Below are positions 1 to 11,304 of a stretch of DNA of 64,000 nucleotides, piece after piece. The DNA is from Dechloromonas sp. H13. Its GTDB lineage: Bacteria > Pseudomonadota > Gammaproteobacteria > Burkholderiales > Rhodocyclaceae. The DNA lies in NCBI RefSeq assembly GCF_009469615.1, contig NZ_SSXX01000002.1, positions 547,001 through 611,000 of the forward strand. The letters are read 5' to 3'. The first letter of the stretch is position 1. Every line of letters starts with the position of its first letter. The position numbers were made by a program, and so were the translations under genes. Below the pieces are notes generated by a model, which saw nothing but the letters and a program-made list of their open reading frames with translations, made no database searches and had not been told where the DNA came from.

Positions 1-115
1 GGGCGGCACCAAGACCCGGGTACGGGCGGGCCCCTTCGCGAGCCGCGAGGCAGCCGAGAAGGCGCTCGAGAAGATGAAGCAGGCCGGCGTGTCCGGCGTG
101 ATTTCCGGCAAGTGA
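1..115 (+). CDS. SPOR-domain protein, C-terminal end only
   Basis: The reading frame is open from base 2 and ends at the TGA at 113-115; the start lies outside the window. The 37 visible residues include TRVRAGPFASREAAEKA, which is typical of the last strand and helix of a SPOR (sporulation-related) domain. This domain binds denuded septal peptidoglycan. In betaproteobacteria a DedD-like SPOR membrane protein commonly sits just upstream of cvpA, and here the stop overlaps the cvpA ATG by one base (TGATG), so the two are very likely co-transcribed and translationally coupled. Identity beyond the SPOR domain cannot be read from this fragment. Confidence 0.75.
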   Translation, partial: GGTKTRVRAGPFASREAAEKALEKMKQAGVSGVISGK

Positions 116-606
116 TGGCGACCTTCGACTATGTCGTCCTCGGCATCGTCGCCATCTCCCTGGTGATTGGCTTGTGGCGGGGCGTGGTGAGCGAACTGAT
201 CGCGCTGGCCGCCTGGGTGCTGGCCTTCATGGCGGCGCTCGAGTTCGGCGCCGCCAGCGGTCAGGCAGTGTTCGCCGGGATCGTCGATCCGGCGCTGCGT
301 GCGCTGGCCGGCTGCGTGCTGGTCTTCGTCGGCGTGCTGGTCGCCATGTCGCTGGTGCGGCTGGCCGTGCGCAGCATGGTCAAGGCGCTCGGGCTGAGCC
401 TTTCGGATCGTCTGCTCGGCATGTTCTTCGGCCTGGCGCGCGGCATCCTGCTGGTGATGCTGCTGGTCGCCGCCGGCGGCATGACCTCGGCGCCGCAGCA
501 GCCGTGGTGGAAGGATGCGACGCTGGCCCCCCCCCTGGAAACGGCCGTTCTGGTAGCCAAACCCTGGCTGCCGGACGATCTGGCAAAAAAGATTCGATTC
601 AGTTAG
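115..606 (+). CDS. cvpA: CvpA family inner-membrane protein
   Basis: A 163-residue hydrophobic protein with about four membrane segments (near 5-20, 27-44, 60-85 and 100-118), the normal size and layout for CvpA, named for its need in colicin V production and linked in other bacteria to envelope stress. I chose the ATG at 115, which overlaps the upstream TGA; a GTG three bases earlier is also possible. It lies 13 bp before purF, the standard cvpA-purF arrangement. Its molecular role is poorly understood in the family. Confidence 0.9.
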   Translation: MATFDYVVLGIVAISLVIGLWRGVVSELIALAAWVLAFMAALEFGAASGQAVFAGIVDPALRALAGCVLVFVGVLVAMSLVRLAVRSMVKALGLSLSDRLLGMFFGLARGILLVMLLVAAGGMTSAPQQPWWKDATLAPPLETAVLVAKPWLPDDLAKKIRFS

Positions 607-619
607 GCAGGAAGAAACT

Positions 620-2158
620 ATGTGCGGGATTCTCGGTGTGATGGCGACGACGCCGGTCAACCAGTTGCTATACGACGGACTGATGGTGCTCCAGCACCGC
701 GGCCAGGACGCGGCGGGCATCGCCACGGCGGAAGGCAACACCTTCCATCTGCACAAGGGGCCGGGGCTGGTGCGCGACGTCTTCCGCACGCGCAACATGC
801 GGGCGCTGCCCGGCAACTGGGGGATCGGCCACGTCCGCTACCCGACCGCCGGCTCGGCCTACAACTTCGCCGAAGCCCAGCCGTTCTACGTCAATTCGCC
901 GTTCGGCATCGTCCTCGGGCACAACGGCAACCTGACCAACGCCGAACAGCTGAAAGGCGAGATGTTCCGGCTCGATCGCCGGCACATCAACACCAATTCC
1001 GATTCCGAAGTCCTGCTCAACGTGCTGGCGCACGAACTGCAATCCGCCGCACACGGCTATGAGCTCGATGTCGACAGTATCTTCCAGGCGGTCGCCGGCG
1101 TGCATCGCCGCTGCCGTGGCGCCTATGCCGTGGTGGCGCTGATCGCCGGCTACGGCCTGCTCGCCTTCCGCGATCCCTACGGCATCCGCCCGCTGGTCTA
1201 TGGCCAGAACGAGACCGAGGCGGGGACCGAATATCTGGTCGCCTCCGAATCGGTGGCGCTCGACACCCTGGGCTTCAAGATGGTGCGCGACATCGAGCCG
1301 GGCGAGGCGGTGTTCATCGACCTCAACCACCAGTTCCACAGCCGCCAGTGCGCGCAACAGCCGACCTACGCACCGTGCATCTTCGAATACGTCTATCTGG
1401 CGCGGCCGGATTCGGTGATTGACGGAGTCTCGGTCTACGAAGCGCGCCTGGCGATGGGCGAGCTGCTGGCCGAGAAGGTGCGCAAGAACATCCCGGTCGA
1501 CGAGATCGACGTCGTCATCCCGATTCCCGATTCGAGCCGGCCGTCGGCCATGCAGCTGGCGCAGACGCTGGGCATTCCGTTCCGCGAAGGCTTCGTCAAG
1601 AACCGCTACGTCGGCCGCACCTTCATCATGCCCGGCCAATCGATGCGCCGGAAATCGGTGCGCCAGAAGCTCAATACCGTCGGCCAGGAGTTCCGGGGCA
1701 AGCGCGTGCTGCTGGTCGACGATTCCATCGTGCGCGGCACGACCAGCCGGGAAATCGTCGAGATGGCGCGGGCCGCCGGCGCAATCAAGGTCTACTTCGC
1801 CTCGGCGGCGCCACCGGTGCGCTTCCCCAACGTGTATGGCATCGACATGCCGACGCGCGCCGAACTGATCGCCACCGGGCGGACGGATGCCGGCATCGCC
1901 GCCGAGATCGGCGCCGATGCGCTGGTCTATCAGGATATCGACGCCCTCAAGCAGTCGGTGACGACGATCCGTTCCGACCTGACCGTCTTCGAAGCCTCAT
2001 GCTTCGATGGCTGCTACATCACCGGCGACATCGACGAGTATTACCTCGATGCCGTCGAGGGCAATCGCGGCGGCAAGGCGGCCAAGAGCGACGAGGACGG
2101 CGACGGCAAGGCCTCGCAGCAGCTCGTGCTCGGCCTGGCGGCCGGGGGGCAGGACTGA
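620..2158 (+). CDS. purF: Amidophosphoribosyltransferase
   Basis: Catalyses the first committed step of purine synthesis: PRPP plus glutamine to 5-phosphoribosylamine. The 512-residue protein starts MCGILGV, so Cys2 becomes the N-terminal nucleophile of the class II glutamine amidotransferase domain (roughly 1-240). The phosphoribosyltransferase domain carries the PRPP loop [11 protein letters not shown] near residues 365-375. Length agrees with the family. A purine-rich AGGAAGAA lies just before the ATG. The stop overlaps the metZ start (TGATG), so the two form one unit. Confidence 0.97.
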   Translation: MCGILGVMATTPVNQLLYDGLMVLQHRGQDAAGIATAEGNTFHLHKGPGLVRDVFRTRNMRALPGNWGIGHVRYPTAGSAYNFAEAQPFYVNSPFGIVLGHNGNLTNAEQLKGEMFRLDRRHINTNSDSEVLLNVLAHELQSAAHGYELDVDSIFQAVAGVHRRCRGAYAVVALIAGYGLLAFRDPYGIRPLVYGQNETEAGTEYLVASESVALDTLGFKMVRDIEPGEAVFIDLNHQFHSRQCAQQPTYAPCIFEYVYLARPDSVIDGVSVYEARLAMGELLAEKVRKNIPVDEIDVVIPIPDSSRPSAMQLAQTLGIPFREGFVKNRYVGRTFIMPGQSMRRKSVRQKLNTVGQEFRGKRVLLVDDSIVRGTTSREIVEMARAAGAIKVYFASAAPPVRFPNVYGIDMPTRAELIATGRTDAGIAAEIGADALVYQDIDALKQSVTTIRSDLTVFEASCFDGCYITGDIDEYYLDAVEGNRGGKAAKSDEDGDGKASQQLVLGLAAGGQD

Positions 2159-3351
2159 TGGCCGGTTTCGACGACGCCACGCCGGCCTACCGCCCGGAGA
2201 CCCTGGCCGTGCGTGCCGGCCAGGAGCGCAGCCAGTTCGGCGAGCATGCCGAGGCGCTCTACCTGACCTCGAGCTTCGTCTTCAAGAGCGCGGCGTTGGC
2301 CGCCAAGCGCTTTTCCGGCGAGGAGGAGGGCAACGTTTACTCGCGCTTCACCAACCCGACCGTCACCATGTTCGAGGAGCGCCTCGCCGCCCTCGAAGGC
2401 GCCGAGGACTGCGTCGCCACGGCCAGCGGCATGTCGGCGATCATGGCGCTGGTCCTCGCGCACCTCAAGAGCGGCGACCACATCGTCGCCTCCAGCGGTC
2501 TGTTCGGCGCCACCGTGCAGTTGTTCTCGAATATCCTGGCGCGTACCGGCATCGCCACCACCTTCGTGCCGCAGACCGACCCGACGGCCTGGGAAGCGGC
2601 GATCCGCCCGGAAACGAAGCTGTTCTTCCTCGAAACGCCGTCCAACCCGCTGACGGAAATCGCCGATATTTCGGCGTTGACCGCAGCAGCCCATGCCCGG
2701 GGCATTCTGGTCGCCGTCGACAACTGTTTCTGCACGCCCATCCTGCAGCGTCCGCTCGAACTGGGCGCCGACCTCGTCGTCCATTCGGCGACCAAGTTTC
2801 TCGATGGCCAGGGGCGCGTGCTCGGCGGTGCCGTGTGCGGCCCGAAACGGCTGACCGAGGAGGTCTTCAAGTACCTGCGTACCGCGGGCCCGACGCTTTC
2901 CGCCTTCAACGCCTGGGTCCTGCTCAAGGGCCTGGAGACGCTGAAGATCCGCGTCGAGGCGCAGTCGGCCAATGCCCTGCAACTGGCGCGCTGGCTCGAA
3001 GCCCATCCGAAAGTGGCGCGCGTCTTCTACCCCGGCCTGCCGTCGCATCCGCAGTATGAACTGGCGCAGAAGCAGCAGAAGGGCGGCGGCGCCATCGTCT
3101 CGTTCGAAGTGCAGGGCGCCCGCGAGCAGGCCTGGCAGGTCGTCGACCATTGCCGGCTGCTGTCGATCACCGCCAACCTCGGCGACACCAAGACCACCAT
3201 CACCCATCCCGCATCCACCACGCACGGCCGCATCCCCCCGGAAGCCCGGGCGGCGGCCGGCATCGGCGAGGGCCTGCTGCGCATCGCCGTCGGCCTCGAA
3301 GCCGTCGAAGACCTGCAGGCCGACCTCGCGCGCGGCCTCTCCCTCATCTGA
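2158..3351 (+). CDS. metZ: O-succinylhomoserine sulfhydrylase
   Basis: A PLP-dependent Cys/Met metabolism enzyme of 397 residues that makes homocysteine from O-succinylhomoserine and sulfide. The PLP lysine is K213 in [10 protein letters not shown]; the SNPLTE and VDNCFCTPI segments fit the MetZ subgroup. The start overlaps the purF stop by one base. purF-metZ is a common betaproteobacterial pair. Residues 166-177 ([12 protein letters not shown]) are encoded by a copy of the dispersed repeat described elsewhere, yet they still fit the family at this position. A cystathionine gamma-synthase role is possible but less likely from the motif set. Confidence 0.93.
   Translation: MAGFDDATPAYRPETLAVRAGQERSQFGEHAEALYLTSSFVFKSAALAAKRFSGEEEGNVYSRFTNPTVTMFEERLAALEGAEDCVATASGMSAIMALVLAHLKSGDHIVASSGLFGATVQLFSNILARTGIATTFVPQTDPTAWEAAIRPETKLFFLETPSNPLTEIADISALTAAAHARGILVAVDNCFCTPILQRPLELGADLVVHSATKFLDGQGRVLGGAVCGPKRLTEEVFKYLRTAGPTLSAFNAWVLLKGLETLKIRVEAQSANALQLARWLEAHPKVARVFYPGLPSHPQYELAQKQQKGGGAIVSFEVQGAREQAWQVVDHCRLLSITANLGDTKTTITHPASTTHGRIPPEARAAAGIGEGLLRIAVGLEAVEDLQADLARGLSLI
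2653..2689 (+). repeat. Dispersed repeat copy 1, inside metZ
   Basis: The copy starts ACGGAAAT, has the hairpin GCCGA-TATT-TCGGC, and ends with the core GTTGACCGCAGCAG at 2676-2689. It differs from copy 7 (hemH, opposite strand) at only two positions over about 33 bases up to the end of the shared core. It is translated in the metZ frame. Confidence 0.8.
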
Positions 3352-3361
3352 CATTCAGGCG

Positions 3362-3383
3362 GCACCCGGCGCACGCCGGGTGC
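3362..3383 (+). other. Intergenic hairpin between metZ and rhlE
   Basis: Perfect 9-bp stem GCACCCGGC / GCCGGGTGC with a 4-base GCAC loop. No T-run follows on either strand, so a strong intrinsic terminator is unlikely. It may stabilise the metZ transcript end or reduce read-through into the helicase gene. Confidence 0.5.
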
Positions 3384-3400
3384 TCCGCCACGGAGTTCCC

Positions 3401-4681
3401 ATGCATTTTTCCGACCTCGGCCTCAAGGCCGAAATCCAGCGCGCCGTTGCCGAACAGGGCTACGACACGCCGACCCCGATCCAGCAGCAGGCGATTCCCG
3501 CCGTGCTCGCCGGTCACGACCTGATGGCCACGGCGCAGACCGGCACCGGCAAGACCGCCGGCTTCACGCTGCCCATCCTGCACCGCCTGGCCTCTGGTCC
3601 GAACGACCGCCTGACCCGCGTCGCCCGCACGCCGCGCGTGCTGGTGCTGACGCCGACCCGCGAACTGGCGATCCAGGTCGAGGAAAGCGTGCGCACCTAC
3701 GGCAAGCACCTGCCGATCAATTCGCTGGCCGTCTTCGGCGGCGTCGGCATCAATCCGCAGATCGCCAACCTGCGCCGCGGCGTCGATATCCTGGTCGCCA
3801 CGCCTGGCCGCCTGCTCGACCACGTGCAGCAGAAGACGGTCGACCTCGGCAGCATCGAGATCTTCGTCCTCGACGAAGCCGACCGCATGCTCGACATGGG
3901 CTTCATCCGCGACATCCGCAAGATCATCGCGCTGCTGCCGAAGCAACGGCAGAACCTGATGTTCTCGGCCACCTTCTCGCCGGAAATCCGCGAACTGGCG
4001 GCCAGCCTGTTGCACCAGCCGGTATCGGTCGACGTCGCGCCGCGCAACACGGCCGCCGAGACGGTGACGCAGAAGGTCATCGAGACCAACCGCGAGCAGA
4101 AGAAGGACCTGCTCAAGCACCTGTTCGAGTCGCGCGGCCTGCACCAGGTGCTGGTCTTCGCGCGCACCAAGCACGGCGCCGACGCGCTGGCCCGCACGCT
4201 CGACAAGGCCGGCATCAAGTCGGCGGCCATCCACGGCGACAAGTCGCAGGGGGCGCGCACGCGCGCGCTGGGCGACTTCAAGGACGGCAAGCTGGTCGCG
4301 CTGGTCGCCACCGACATCGCCGCGCGCGGCATCGACATCGACGCGCTGCCCTACGTCATCAATTACGAACTGCCCAATGTCGCCGAGGACTACGTGCACC
4401 GCATCGGCCGCACCGGCCGCGCCGGCATGGAGGGCGAGGCCATCTCGCTGGTTTGCCACGACGAGCGGCCGCAGCTGAAGGACATCGAGAAGCTGATCAA
4501 GCGCAGTCTCGAACGCGTGGTGATCGCCGGCTTCGAGCAATCCGCTACCGCCGCACCGCGCCCCGTGCCGCCGCCGCGCGGCCCGCGCAAGCAAACTGCG
4601 TCGGGCAAGCCGCAAAGCCAGAAAATGGGCCAAAAATCCGGTCGACCGCAGCAGCATCACAGCGGCAGCCGGCACCGCTAG
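3401..4681 (+). CDS. rhlE: DEAD-box ATP-dependent RNA helicase, RhlE type
   Basis: A 426-residue RNA helicase. In order: Q motif (TPIQQQAI), motif I AQTGTGKT near residue 45, PTRELA, DEAD at about D158, [11 protein letters not shown], and HRIGRTGR in the second RecA lobe. The tail after residue 385 is basic and rich in Pro, Gln and Gly, as in RhlE proteins that act on ribosome assembly and mRNA decay. The last 20 residues include a translated copy of the dispersed repeat ([13 protein letters not shown]). I chose ATG 3401 because the family begins at this MHFSDLGL-like segment; a longer open frame runs upstream through metZ in another frame. Confidence 0.92.
   Translation: MHFSDLGLKAEIQRAVAEQGYDTPTPIQQQAIPAVLAGHDLMATAQTGTGKTAGFTLPILHRLASGPNDRLTRVARTPRVLVLTPTRELAIQVEESVRTYGKHLPINSLAVFGGVGINPQIANLRRGVDILVATPGRLLDHVQQKTVDLGSIEIFVLDEADRMLDMGFIRDIRKIIALLPKQRQNLMFSATFSPEIRELAASLLHQPVSVDVAPRNTAAETVTQKVIETNREQKKDLLKHLFESRGLHQVLVFARTKHGADALARTLDKAGIKSAAIHGDKSQGARTRALGDFKDGKLVALVATDIAARGIDIDALPYVINYELPNVAEDYVHRIGRTGRAGMEGEAISLVCHDERPQLKDIEKLIKRSLERVVIAGFEQSATAAPRPVPPPRGPRKQTASGKPQSQKMGQKSGRPQQHHSGSRHR
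4621..4654 (+). repeat. Dispersed repeat copy 2, 3' end of rhlE
   Basis: GAAAATGGGCC, an A-rich spacer, then the core GTCGACCGCAGCAG at 4641-4654. It is translated as part of the helicase tail and lies 27 bp before the stop codon. Confidence 0.75.
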
Positions 4682-4775
4682 AAAACCTGCATCCGGCCAG
4701 GTCTGATCGCTTGGGCGCAGTATTGACCGTCCAACTCGGCTACCATGGATTTCCCTTGCCAGAGGAGGAGCCACC

Positions 4776-5459
4776 ATGCAGCCATCCAGCCTCGCCGGAA
4801 AGCGCATTCTCGTCACGCATGCCGATGCCTTCATGGGCCCGGTCCTATGTGAGGTGTTCAGGGAGCACGGTGCGACCGTCATCGCCAACGTGCTCCGACT
4901 GCTGGCGCCGGACGAACCGGCCCGCGCGCTGGCCGAGGCCGGCCAGGTCGACGTGCTGGTCGCCAACCTGGCGATCGAGGCACCCACGACACCGGTCGCC
5001 GATGCGGATGACCAGGAGTGGGGTTCCGTATTCAATGCGCTTGTGACGCCATTGCCGCGCCTGGTGCGGGCCGTCCTGCCACAGATGATCGGGCGCCGCA
5101 GCGGCAAAATTCTGGTCATGGGCAGCGCTTCGGCCCTGCGCGGCATCAAGCGGGCTTCCACCTACAGCGCCGCGCGGGGCGCCCAGCTGGCCTATGTGCA
5201 ATCGGCTGGCGTCGAACTGGCGCCGTATAACATCCAGATGAATGCCATTGCCCAGAACTTCGTCGACAATCCGACCTATTTCCCGGCCGAGGTGCAAGCC
5301 AATCCTCGCTTTCAGGAGCGACTGAAGCGCGAGGTTCCGCTGGGGCGGCTGGTCGGCGCCCGCGAGGATGCCGAATTCGCGGCGTATCTCTGCGGCGAAT
5401 CAGCCAACTGCTTCGTCGGGCAGGTCTTTCCCGTGTGTGGCGGCTGGGTGGCCCGCTAG
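4776..5459 (+). CDS. Probable halohydrin dehalogenase (SDR fold)
   Basis: A 227-residue protein of short-chain dehydrogenase fold without the NAD(P)-binding glycine motif. Instead it has T14-x4-F19-x-G21 (THADAFMG), and its catalytic set is S117-x12-Y130-x3-R134 with Arg in place of the SDR Lys. These two patterns together are the published signature of halohydrin (haloalcohol) dehalogenases, which close vicinal halohydrins to epoxides and release halide, and run the reverse ring-opening with small anions. Length also fits. AGAGGAGGAG lies six bases before the ATG. It stands alone between rhlE and the convergent recQ, with no obvious pathway partner. Substrate is unknown; an inactive SDR is the alternative. 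Confidence 0.8.
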   Translation: MQPSSLAGKRILVTHADAFMGPVLCEVFREHGATVIANVLRLLAPDEPARALAEAGQVDVLVANLAIEAPTTPVADADDQEWGSVFNALVTPLPRLVRAVLPQMIGRRSGKILVMGSASALRGIKRASTYSAARGAQLAYVQSAGVELAPYNIQMNAIAQNFVDNPTYFPAEVQANPRFQERLKREVPLGRLVGAREDAEFAAYLCGESANCFVGQVFPVCGGWVAR

Positions 5460-5501
5460 CCGCGTAGCGTCGATGATGGATATTCCGCGAGCGGCCCCGT
5501 T

Positions 5502-7322
<1,821 letters not shown>

Positions 7323-7323
7323 T

Positions 7324-8061
7324 TCAGGGCCGATTTTCAGGCAGCACGGCTTCGCGGGCCAGCGTCGCGCCGTCCCAGACCAAGCATTCGCCGCGCTCCT
7401 CGTGCCAGTCGGCGAGTACCCAGCGTTCGACGTGGATGCCGTCGACGATGTGGTCGTGCGTCGCCGGGCGATGCGTGTGGCCGTGGATGAAGGTGGCGTA
7501 GGCGTGGTCGCGCAGGAAATCGTCGGTCGCGGCACCCTGCAGGTCGCTGTACGGCGGGTTCATGGCCTGTTGGCGTGAGCGGCTGCGCCAGCGCATCCAG
7601 CGCGCCACGAGGCGGCGCAGGAAACGCGGGCGGCCGAGCATCCTTGCCTGCCATTCGGGCGTGCGGACGCGGGCGCGGAAGGCCTGGTAGGCGGTGTCGT
7701 CCAGACACAGCGCGTCGCCGTGCGAGAGGACGAAGCTCCATTCTGGAAGCTGCAGGTCGCAGGGGTCGGGTAGCAGGCGGACGCCGCTGGCGGCAGCGAA
7801 CCCTTCGCCGAGCAGGAAATCGCGGTTGCCGTGCTGGAAATAGATCTTCACGCCGGCGTCGCTGGCGGCACGCAGCGCGGCGACGATCTGCGCGTGGTAG
7901 GGGTCGTCGATGTCGTCGTCGCCGATCCAGACCTCGAACAGGTCGCCGAGGATGTAAAGCGCGTCGGCCTGGCGGGCACGGCCGGCCAAAAAGCGGAGGA
8001 ACAAACAAGTCGCCCCGGGTGACCGGGGCGACAGGTGCAGATCGGAGATGAAGAGGATCAA
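7324..8061 (-). CDS. lpxH: UDP-2,3-diacylglucosamine hydrolase
   Basis: A 245-residue metallophosphoesterase of lipid A synthesis that cleaves UDP-2,3-diacylglucosamine to lipid X and UMP at the inner membrane. Metal-binding motifs in order: DLH (7-9), [20 protein letters not shown], and HGHTHRP. The start is a TTG at 8061 that overlaps the ppiB stop (TTGA). It is supported by [10 protein letters not shown] matching the family N-terminus and by the lack of an upstream in-frame ATG. Translation is therefore probably coupled to ppiB. Confidence 0.94.
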   Translation of the reverse strand: MILFISDLHLSPRSPGATCLFLRFLAGRARQADALYILGDLFEVWIGDDDIDDPYHAQIVAALRAASDAGVKIYFQHGNRDFLLGEGFAAASGVRLLPDPCDLQLPEWSFVLSHGDALCLDDTAYQAFRARVRTPEWQARMLGRPRFLRRLVARWMRWRSRSRQQAMNPPYSDLQGAATDDFLRDHAYATFIHGHTHRPATHDHIVDGIHVERWVLADWHEERGECLVWDGATLAREAVLPENRP

Positions 8062-8549
8062 ACGATCTCGGCCTTCTCGATGATCACGTCTTCCTTCGGG
8101 ACGTCCTGGTGGAAGCCCTTGTTGCCGGTGGCGACGGCGCGGATCTTGTCGACCACGTCCATGCCCTCGACGACCTCGCCGAACACGCAGTAGCCCCAGC
8201 CCTGGCCGGACGGCGCCTTGAAGTCGAGGAAGTCGTTGTCGACGACATTGATGAAGAACTGGGCGGTCGCCGAATGCGGGTCGCCGGTGCGCGCCATGGC
8301 GATGCTGCCGCGCTTGTTCTTGAGGCCGTTGGCGGCTTCGTTCTCGATCGGTGCCCTGGTCGCCTTCTGGTTCATGCCCGGCTCCATGCCGCCGCCCTGG
8401 ATCATGAAGTTCTTGATCACGCGGTGGAAGACGGTGTTGTCGTAGTGGCCGGCCTCGACGTAGGCGACGAAGTTGGCGACCGTCTTCGGGGCTTTCTCGG
8501 CGTTCAGTTCGAGCGCGATGACGCCGTGGTTGGTGGTGAGCTTGATCAT
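8058..8549 (-). CDS. ppiB: Cytoplasmic peptidyl-prolyl isomerase (cyclophilin B)
   Basis: A 163-residue single-domain cyclophilin without signal peptide that catalyses cis-trans isomerisation of X-Pro bonds. Catalytic-site residues are seen in [14 protein letters not shown] and the FFIN and GWGYCVFG segments. It lies 9 bp after the secreted paralogue and overlaps lpxH by four bases. The ppiA-ppiB-lpxH-recQ order suggests one transcript on the minus strand. Confidence 0.95.
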   Translation of the reverse strand: MIKLTTNHGVIALELNAEKAPKTVANFVAYVEAGHYDNTVFHRVIKNFMIQGGGMEPGMNQKATRAPIENEAANGLKNKRGSIAMARTGDPHSATAQFFINVVDNDFLDFKAPSGQGWGYCVFGEVVEGMDVVDKIRAVATGNKGFHQDVPKEDVIIEKAEIV

Positions 8550-8558
8550 TGGGAGTCC

Positions 8559-9131
8559 TTATTTCTCGGAAATGATGGTGACGCTTTTGATGATGACCGG
8601 CGTCGTCGGCACGTTCTCGTACATGCCGGCGTTGCCGGTCGGCACCCTGGCGATCTTGTCGACGACGTCCATGCCCTGGGTGACGCGGCCGAACACGGCA
8701 TAGCCGTAGCCGCGCGGGTCGGCCGCCGTCTTGTGGTTGAGGAAGTCGTTGTCCTTCAGGTTGATGAAGAACTGGACGCGCGCCGAATGCGGATCCTGCG
8801 TGCGCGCCATGGCGATCGTGCCGCGGTCGTTCCTGAGGCCGTTCGCCGCCTCGTTCTGCAGGGCCGGGGTGCGTGTCTTCTTCTCCTCCATCGCCGTGCT
8901 GAACCCGCCGCCCTGGATCATGAAGCCGTCGATGACGCGGTGGAAGACGGTGCCTTCGTAGAAGCCATGCTTGGCGTTGTAGAGGAACATCTCGACTGTC
9001 TTGGGCGCCTTCTCGGCGTTGAGTTCGAGCGTGATCTTGCCCAGCGAGGTGGTCATTTCGACGGTCGGCGCAGCCCAGGCGGAGAGGGCGATGAGCAGGC
9101 CGGCGGCGAGGGTGGAGACTTGCTTCAGCAT
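8559..9131 (-). CDS. ppiA: Periplasmic peptidyl-prolyl isomerase (cyclophilin A)
   Basis: A 190-residue cyclophilin with a cleavable signal peptide (MLKQVSTLAAGLLIALSAWA, cleavage probably after the AWA at about 20), so it folds proteins in the periplasm. The mature part closely resembles its neighbour PpiB, with the same VFHRVIDGFMIQGG active-site segment. The two probably arose by tandem duplication. Confidence 0.93.
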   Translation of the reverse strand: MLKQVSTLAAGLLIALSAWAAPTVEMTTSLGKITLELNAEKAPKTVEMFLYNAKHGFYEGTVFHRVIDGFMIQGGGFSTAMEEKKTRTPALQNEAANGLRNDRGTIAMARTQDPHSARVQFFINLKDNDFLNHKTAADPRGYGYAVFGRVTQGMDVVDKIARVPTGNAGMYENVPTTPVIIKSVTIISEK

Positions 9132-9160
9132 CGGGGAATTCCTTCGCGGTGAATGGTCGA

Positions 9161-9769
<609 letters not shown>

Positions 9770-9774
9770 CGCTA

Positions 9775-9783
9775 TGCTATACT
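9775..9783 (+). promoter_or_regulatory. Extended -10 promoter candidate for cysS
   Basis: TGCTATACT matches the extended -10 form TGnTATAAT with one mismatch. It lies about 93 bp before the cysS ATG and just outside the start of the divergent TPR gene. No convincing -35 box is visible, as is allowed for extended -10 promoters. Confidence 0.4.
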
Positions 9784-9875
9784 CGGCGCCGGTTTACAAT
9801 CGTTCGATTCTACCAAGAACGCCGGCCTTTCCAAAGCTTCCAGACGGCTGACGGCGTTGCCGGAACTCCCTTCCC

Positions 9876-11249
9876 ATGCTCAAAATCCACAACTCCCTGA
9901 AACGGGAAAAGCAGCTCTTCACGCCCATCGAACCGGGCAAGATCCGCATGTACGTGTGCGGGATGACCGTCTATGACTACTGCCATCTTGGCCACGCCCG
10001 CGTCATGGTCGTCTTCGACATGGTCTATCGCTGGCTCAAGGCCAGCGGCTACGACGTGACCTACGTGCGCAACATCACCGACATCGACGACAAGATCATC
10101 AAGCGCGCCAGCGAGAACGGCGAGACGATTCAGCAGCTGACCGACCGCTTCATCGCCTGCATGCACGAGGACGCCGACGCGCTGGGCGTGCTGCGCCCGG
10201 ACCACGAGCCGCGCGCCACCGAGTACGTGCCGGAAATGCTCGACCTGATCGGCAAGCTGGAGGGCAACGGCCTCGCCTACCGGGCGGCGGACGGCGACGT
10301 CAATTACGCGGTGCGCAAGTTTCCCGGCTACGGCAAGTTGTCCGGCAAGTCGCTCGACGACCTGCGCGCCGGCGAGCGGGTCGAGGTCGATTCGGCCAAG
10401 CAGGACCCGCTCGACTTCGTGCTGTGGAAGCACGCCAAGGCGGGCGAGCCGGCCTGGCAATCGCCGTGGGGTGACGGCCGGCCGGGCTGGCACATCGAGT
10501 GTTCGGCGATGAGCTCGAAGCTGCTCGGCCAGCATTTCGACATCCACGGCGGCGGCCAGGATCTGCAGTTCCCGCACCACGAGAACGAGATCGCCCAGTC
10601 GGAAGGCGCCAACTGCTGCACCTTCGTCAATTACTGGATGCACAACGGCTTCGTCCGCGTCGACAACGAGAAGATGTCGAAGTCGCTCGGCAACTTCTTC
10701 ACCATCCGCGAGGTGTTGCAACGCTACGATGCCGAGGTGGTGCGCTTCTTCATCCTGCGCGCCCACTACCGCAGCGCGCTGAACTACTCCGACGCGCATC
10801 TCGACGACGCCAAGCGCAGTCTGGACAGCCTCTACTTCGCCCTGCGCGACGTGCCGCCGGTGGCCGTGGAGATCGACTGGACGCAGGGCTTCGCCGCCCG
10901 CTTCGCGGCCGCGCTGAACGAGGATTTCGACTCGCACGGGGCGATCGCCGTGCTGTTCGAGCTGGCCGGCGAGGTCAATCGCCAGCGCAGCGGCGAGCTC
11001 GCCGGTCTGCTGCAGGCGCTGGCCGGCGTCATCGGTCTGCTTGAACGCGCGCCGACGGCCTATCTGCGCGGCGGCGGCGCGGCGGCTGGCGGGCTGGACG
11101 AGGCGGCCATCGAGCGCATGATCGGCGACCGCGCGGCGGCCAAGAAGGCGCGCAATTTCGCCGAAGCCGATCGCCTGCGCGACGAACTGAAGGCGGCCGG
11201 CATCGCGCTCGACGACAGTCCGCAGGGAACGACCTGGCGGCGGCTCTGA
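9876..11249 (+). CDS. cysS: Cysteinyl-tRNA synthetase
   Basis: A 457-residue class I aminoacyl-tRNA synthetase that charges tRNA-Cys. The HIGH-type motif is HLGH in [11 protein letters not shown], with the zinc-binding Cys in [11 protein letters not shown], and KMSKS is intact in EKMSKSLGN. The DALR-type C-terminal helical part ends [11 protein letters not shown], typical of the family. Length agrees with E. coli CysS (461). A divergent promoter region separates it from the TPR gene and it ends at a strong bidirectional terminator. Confidence 0.97.
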   Translation: MLKIHNSLKREKQLFTPIEPGKIRMYVCGMTVYDYCHLGHARVMVVFDMVYRWLKASGYDVTYVRNITDIDDKIIKRASENGETIQQLTDRFIACMHEDADALGVLRPDHEPRATEYVPEMLDLIGKLEGNGLAYRAADGDVNYAVRKFPGYGKLSGKSLDDLRAGERVEVDSAKQDPLDFVLWKHAKAGEPAWQSPWGDGRPGWHIECSAMSSKLLGQHFDIHGGGQDLQFPHHENEIAQSEGANCCTFVNYWMHNGFVRVDNEKMSKSLGNFFTIREVLQRYDAEVVRFFILRAHYRSALNYSDAHLDDAKRSLDSLYFALRDVPPVAVEIDWTQGFAARFAAALNEDFDSHGAIAVLFELAGEVNRQRSGELAGLLQALAGVIGLLERAPTAYLRGGGAAAGGLDEAAIERMIGDRAAAKKARNFAEADRLRDELKAAGIALDDSPQGTTWRRL

Positions 11250-11252
11250 AAT

Positions 11253-11284
11253 GAAAAACGGCCTGTGAAAACAGGCCGTTTTTT
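11253..11284. terminator. Bidirectional terminator between cysS and the binding-protein gene
   Basis: Stem ACGGCCTGT / ACAGGCCGT with a GAAA tetraloop, flanked by A-run and T-run so it can act for both converging genes. It lies four bases after the cysS stop. Confidence 0.9.
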
Positions 11285-11301
11285 CTGGTCGACCGCAGCC
11301 G
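11267..11301 (+). repeat. Dispersed repeat copy 4, overlapping the cysS terminator
   Basis: GAAAACAGGCCGTTTTTTCTG followed by the core GTCGACCGCAGCCG at 11288-11301. The A-rich and T-rich parts coincide with the terminator arm and T-run, and the core ends three bases before the stop of the convergent binding-protein gene. Confidence 0.75.
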
Positions 11302-11304
11302 GGC

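Noticed and set aside
4700-4750. TTGACC at 4723 as a promoter for the halohydrin dehalogenase gene
   Set aside because: The only -10-like sequence (TACCAT) is 12 bases away, too close for a sigma-70 promoter.
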